From positions 1-43,114 of the forward strand of contig SFEP01000010.1 of the NCBI GenBank assembly GCA_004557185.1: DNA of 43,114 nt, written 5' to 3'. This stretch comes from Bacteroidales bacterium (GTDB lineage Bacteria > Bacteroidota > Bacteroidia > Bacteroidales > Bacteroidaceae). How positions within the stretch are numbered: the stretch's first letter is position 1; the number at the start of each line of letters is the position of its first letter. Below the pieces are notes generated by a model. It saw only the letters and a program-made list of their open reading frames with translations. It was not told where the DNA came from and searched no databases. The position numbers and the translations under genes were made by a program. Below are positions 40,094 to 43,114 of this stretch, in pieces.

Positions 40094-41530
40094 CTACTCC
40101 TTTTTGCCGCCGTGGCAGCCCGAGCAGCCTGTGCCGTCGAAGCAGTGTGTGCAGAGGCGGCACTTGGGCAGCCCGATGGCCTGCACCATGGTTTCGAGTT
40201 TGTTGAAGCGTAGTGAGGTGAGTCCCAGGCGGCGTCGTATCTCCTCGACCATGCGCTGGTATTGCGGCGAGTCGGTGGTGGCGTAGTCAGTGAGGCGCGC
40301 GTTGGGGTCGCCCTCGAGTTCCTCAATGATGCGGCGCGTGATGAGTTCCATGTCGCTCTTGGATGAGGTGAAGCCGATGTACGGACAGCCATAAATAAGG
40401 GGCGGGCATGCTATGCGCATGTGCACCTCGCGGGCACCGTCGTCGAAGAGCACGCCCACGTTGTCGCGCAGCTGGGTGCCTCGCACAATGCTGTCGTCGC
40501 AAAAGAGCACGCGCTTGCCTTCGAGCATGTGGCGGTTGGGTATGAGCTTCATTTTGGCCACCAGCGAGCGCATTTCCTGGTTGGCTGGGGTGAAGGAGCG
40601 CGGCCATGTGGGTGTGTACTTCGAGATGGCGCGCTGGTAAGGCTTGCCCATGCCCGCTGCGTAGCCCAAGGCCATGCCCACGCCGCTGTCGGGTATGCCG
40701 CACACGCAGTCGATCTCGGTGTTGTCGTCGGCAGCCATGAGGCGTCCGTTGTCGAAGCGCATTTCCTCGACATTGCGGCCCTCGTAGGTGCTTGTGGGGA
40801 ACCCGTAGTACACCCACAGAAAGGAGCAAATCTGCTGATGCTCAGAGGGCGGCCGCATTTGCTCGATGCCCGTGGGGCGGAGGCGTACGATTTCGCCCGG
40901 CCCGAGGTAGCGCTCAATGCGGTAGTCGAGATTGGGGAAGGCCGAGGTTTCGCTCGTGGCGGCGTAGGCACCGTTTTTCCGGCCTATCACGATGGGCGTG
41001 CGTCCCCAGTCGTCGCGTGCGGCAATGATGCCGTCCTCGGTGAGCAGGAGCATGGAGCAGGAGCCGTCGATGTGGCGGAACACATTCTCAATGCCCTCCA
41101 CAAAGGTGTTGCCCTGAATGAGCAGCAAGGCCACGAGTTCAGTTTGGTTCGTACGGCCCGACGAGAGTTCGGCAAAGTGCTGGTGCTGACTGAGGAGCTG
41201 GGCTGCCAGCGCATCGATGTTGTTGATTTTGGCCACCGTGACGATGGCAAAGCGCCCCAGATGGGAGTGAATGACGAGCGGCTGTGCGTCGGTGTCGCTG
41301 ATGATGCCGATGCCCGAAGTGCATCCCGCGAAACGGCCGAGCGTGCCTTCGAACTTGGAACGGAAGTACGCGTTTTCAAGGTTGTGTATGGAACGTGCGA
41401 AACTGCGTTCGCCGCTGTGATACATTGCCATACCGCCACGGCGCGTGCCGAGGTGCGAGTTATAATCCGTTCCGTAGAAGACATCGGCCACGCAGTCGTG
41501 CCGCGCCACAGTGCCAAAGAAGCCGCCCAT
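40094..41530 (-). CDS. PurF-like amidophosphoribosyltransferase paralogue lacking the glutaminase cysteine
   Basis: A 478-residue protein with both PurF domains. The N-terminal Ntn-hydrolase-like part has YNSHLGTRRGGMAMY and HSHLGRFAIVTVAKI. It starts MGGFFG, where PurF has M-C-G-x-x-G; no cysteine stands at the nucleophile position. The PRT domain has CGIPDSGVGMALGYAAG and the PRPP loop VLFCDDSIVRGTQL (positions about 355-368). The C-terminus CRLCTHCFDGTGCSGCHGG keeps C-x2-C-F-x-G, matching the iron-sulfur cysteine pair of B. subtilis PurF. Without the nucleophile it may use ammonia, have another partner, or a regulatory role. The start at 41530 is favoured since the residues from the alternative ATG at 41578 do not match PurF. 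Bacteroidetes often carry a second, canonical PurF elsewhere. Confidence 0.85.
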   Translation of the reverse strand: MGGFFGTVARHDCVADVFYGTDYNSHLGTRRGGMAMYHSGERSFARSIHNLENAYFRSKFEGTLGRFAGCTSGIGIISDTDAQPLVIHSHLGRFAIVTVAKINNIDALAAQLLSQHQHFAELSSGRTNQTELVALLLIQGNTFVEGIENVFRHIDGSCSMLLLTEDGIIAARDDWGRTPIVIGRKNGAYAATSETSAFPNLDYRIERYLGPGEIVRLRPTGIEQMRPPSEHQQICSFLWVYYGFPTSTYEGRNVEEMRFDNGRLMAADDNTEIDCVCGIPDSGVGMALGYAAGMGKPYQRAISKYTPTWPRSFTPANQEMRSLVAKMKLIPNRHMLEGKRVLFCDDSIVRGTQLRDNVGVLFDDGAREVHMRIACPPLIYGCPYIGFTSSKSDMELITRRIIEELEGDPNARLTDYATTDSPQYQRMVEEIRRRLGLTSLRFNKLETMVQAIGLPKCRLCTHCFDGTGCSGCHGGKKE

Positions 41531-41639
41531 TTGTATGAGGTTGAGAATGAATGAGTAAAACGATGCCACCCGCGACACACTGCCTTTCGCCCAGAACGAG
41601 CAACCTGGCGCAGTGTGAGGTGGCGTGAAAAAACGCAGG

Positions 41640-41670
41640 CAAATTTACGGCAAAGCAGGGAGGGAGCAAA
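41640..41670 (-). promoter_or_regulatory. Promoter of the PurF-like gene
   Basis: On the minus strand TTTG (41667-41670), 19-nt spacer, TAAATTTG (41640-41647): full match to the Bacteroidetes consensus. The distance to the favoured start is about 110 nt. Confidence 0.75.
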
Positions 41671-41798
41671 ACCCGCCTCCGCACATTTTTTAACAACGCA
41701 CCAAAAAAATGTTTGCCGCCATCGGCAGCCAGCCCACTCCTCTCCTACGCCTTCACGCCAGCCACAGCCTGCAGCGGCCCTTTGCCTCGCGCCGGCCA

Positions 41799-41818
41799 CC
41801 TATATATAATAAGGAGTG
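41799..41818 (+). repeat. Copy of dispersed 20-bp motif CCTATATATAATAAGGAGTG
   Basis: Identical to 13262-13281. It lies between the PurF-like promoter and the 3' end of the methyltransferase gene. Confidence 0.6.
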
Positions 41819-41838
41819 GTGCGCGGGCGCCGTCGTCC

Positions 41839-42642
41839 TCAGCGCGGCCTCAGTTCCCAGCAGGCAATGGCCGCTGCGGCAGCCACATTGAGCGAGTCGA
41901 TGCCGTAGGCCATGGGTATTTTCACCACATAGTCGGCGGCATCAATCACGGCGTCGTCCAGCCCGTCGCCCTCGGTGCCCATAATGAGGGCCAGCCGGGG
42001 CTCGGCGGCCAGTGCGGGGTGGTCGATGCCCACGCTGCGGCCGTGCAGGGCCATGGCGGCCGTACGGAAGCCGAGGTCGCGAAGTTCGGCCAGCGCATCG
42101 TGCGCCACGGCCCAGGGCACGCGCAGCGCCGTGCCCATCGACACACGCAGCGCACGGCGGTTCAGAGGGTCGCAGGTGGTGGGGGTGAGCACCACCGCGT
42201 CGGTGCCAAGGGCTGCCACGCTGCGAAACATGGCACCCACGTTCGTGCTGTCGGTCACGCCGTCGAGCACCACCACGCGGCGGGCCGTGCGGCACACTTC
42301 GGCCACGCTCCTGGGCTGCGGACGGCGGAAAGCGCAGAGCACGCCGCGTGTGAGGGTGTAGCCTGTGAGCGCCGAGAGCACCTCGCGGCTACCCGTAAAC
42401 ACGGGCATCTCCGGGCAGCGTGCCACGAGGGGTGCGGCATCGCCCTCCAGGTGCTTCTGCTCGCACAGCAGAGCCGTGGGCGTGAGGCCTACATCGAGGG
42501 CGGTGGTGATGACTTTGGGACTCTCGGCCACAAAGAGGGCGGCCGAGGGGTCGAGGCGGTTACGCAACTGTGCCTCGGTGAGGCGACTGAACACGGCCAC
42601 GCGGGGGTCGTGGACCGTGGTAATCTGTATGGGTGTTGACAT
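41839..42642 (-). CDS. TrmH/SpoU-family RNA 2'-O-methyltransferase
   Basis: A 267-residue SPOUT methyltransferase. The N-terminal ~95 residues form a substrate-binding domain with LFVAESPKVITTALDVG; the catalytic domain has VVLDGVTDSTNVGAMFRSVAA (motif 1, the conserved Asn-Arg pair), LALIMGTEGDGLDDAVI (motif 2) and IPMAYGIDSLNVAAAAAIA (motif 3), which form the SAM-binding knot. Such enzymes methylate ribose in rRNA or tRNA; the target is not evident. Its -7 box ends four bases before the ATG. Confidence 0.92.
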   Translation of the reverse strand: MSTPIQITTVHDPRVAVFSRLTEAQLRNRLDPSAALFVAESPKVITTALDVGLTPTALLCEQKHLEGDAAPLVARCPEMPVFTGSREVLSALTGYTLTRGVLCAFRRPQPRSVAEVCRTARRVVVLDGVTDSTNVGAMFRSVAALGTDAVVLTPTTCDPLNRRALRVSMGTALRVPWAVAHDALAELRDLGFRTAAMALHGRSVGIDHPALAAEPRLALIMGTEGDGLDDAVIDAADYVVKIPMAYGIDSLNVAAAAAIACWELRPR

Positions 42643-42646
42643 GCGG

Positions 42647-42654
42647 CAAAGTTA
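42647..42654 (-). promoter_or_regulatory. -7 box of the methyltransferase gene, four bases before its start codon
   Basis: Minus-strand TAACTTTG-CCGC-ATG, the same arrangement as at the ABC gene (36143-36150). It suggests leaderless transcription. Confidence 0.5.
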
Positions 42655-42875
42655 CGGCTTTCTGCCCCAACCTGCATGCACCCCGCCCGCATTCCTCGCG
42701 TCGTTACCCCGCCGGGGCAGGCCGTTACGGGCCGCAGGAGGCGCGCCGCAGCAGTTGACTGACGGCATGCGATGGGCGTGGCGTGAAATAGGACAAAAGG
42801 GGGATGCGAGACGGGAGGAAGGGAGAAGATGAAGGGAAAAATTTTGACAAATGGGGCTTTGCGGAAGGCAAAAAG

Positions 42876-43040
42876 GCAAAGCGTTGAATTATATGGGTGT
42901 CCGGTAAACTTGTATGAGCGCCCCTATAAAAGACGGGTGCTCGGTAAACGCATTGAAGGCGTTGCCTCCAACGGGATGCCGTGGAAGAAAAATCCCCCGC
43001 CGTGGAAGAAAGTTCCCACGGCGTGGAAGAAAGTTGGATT
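42876..43040. repeat. Dispersed palindromic repeat, locus 3
   Basis: Begins with CAAAGCGTTGA (also near topB at about 30968), continues with GAGCGCCCC to AAACGCATTGAAGGCG (about 42919-42970, aligned to 7276-7327) and ACGGGATGCCGTGGAAGAAA, then a hairpin with CGCCGTGG (42998-43005) and CCACGGCG (43016-43023). It is shorter and more decayed than locus 1. No gene is seen from 42655 to the right edge. Confidence 0.7.
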
Positions 43041-43114
43041 TCATCCGACCTTTTCTCGCCATGGCATCGCTCAAATCCTCTCGGCTTTGGCGCTGCTCAT
43101 TTGGCTTAACGAAA

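Noticed and set aside
39871..40206. 111-codon plus-strand frame after the large secreted protein
   Set aside because: Runs antisense into the end of the PurF-like gene and crosses the 13-bp inverted repeat; composition is not protein-like.

Overview
The window is chromosomal DNA from a high-GC member of the Bacteroidales, most likely a Prevotellaceae-like lineage. The evidence is the sigma-ABfr type promoter boxes (TAnnTTTG, several with TTTG 19 nt upstream), near absence of Shine-Dalgarno sequences, a type IX secretion-like C-terminus ending in VNGKKVLVK, a fused aspartokinase/homoserine dehydrogenase, and arginine, RadA and FAD-protein genes of Bacteroidetes type. I saw no rRNA, tRNA, CRISPR array or intact insertion sequence.

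Layout. 0.5-7.2 kb (+): MerR regulator, radA, FAD-dependent oxidoreductase, a SpoT/MESH1-like HD hydrolase, a sugar nucleotidyltransferase, rplU-rpmA and a small HExxH protein. 7.7-11.3 kb (-): a two-gene operon encoding a TIR-transmembrane protein and an exported TPR protein. 11.7-13.2 kb (+): a short exported beta-sandwich protein and prmA. 13.5-18.3 kb (+): an arginine operon argR-GNAT-argG-argC-argD with a paired palindrome as candidate ArgR operator. 18.4-22.4 kb (-): thrA and an exported GHL10 glycoside hydrolase-like protein. 23.3-31.0 kb (+): a four-gene cell-surface decoration cassette (IspD-LicD fusion, LicC-aminotransferase fusion, opine dehydrogenase-like, glycosyltransferase) followed by topB. 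31.3-42.6 kb (-): recQ, recJ, an orphan FecE-type ABC ATPase, a large secreted repeat protein, a PurF-like protein lacking the glutaminase cysteine, and an rRNA/tRNA methyltransferase.

The two most interesting systems are the decoration cassette and the TIR/TPR pair. In the cassette, two CTP-using domains, one PLP domain, an opine dehydrogenase and a LicD transferase suggest synthesis and transfer of an amino-alcohol phosphate, possibly N-carboxyalkylated. It sits behind a duplicated promoter and a 192-bp palindrome. The TIR/TPR pair looks like a membrane-spanning unit with a possible NAD-cleaving TIR domain in the cytosol and a sensor-like TPR partner outside the inner membrane.

Intergenic DNA is rich in structure: a dispersed family of long palindromes at three loci, a 20-bp TATATATAATAAGG motif at several places, and two genes whose promoter -7 box ends four bases before the start codon. 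All functional calls come from reading motifs by eye; no database search was run.
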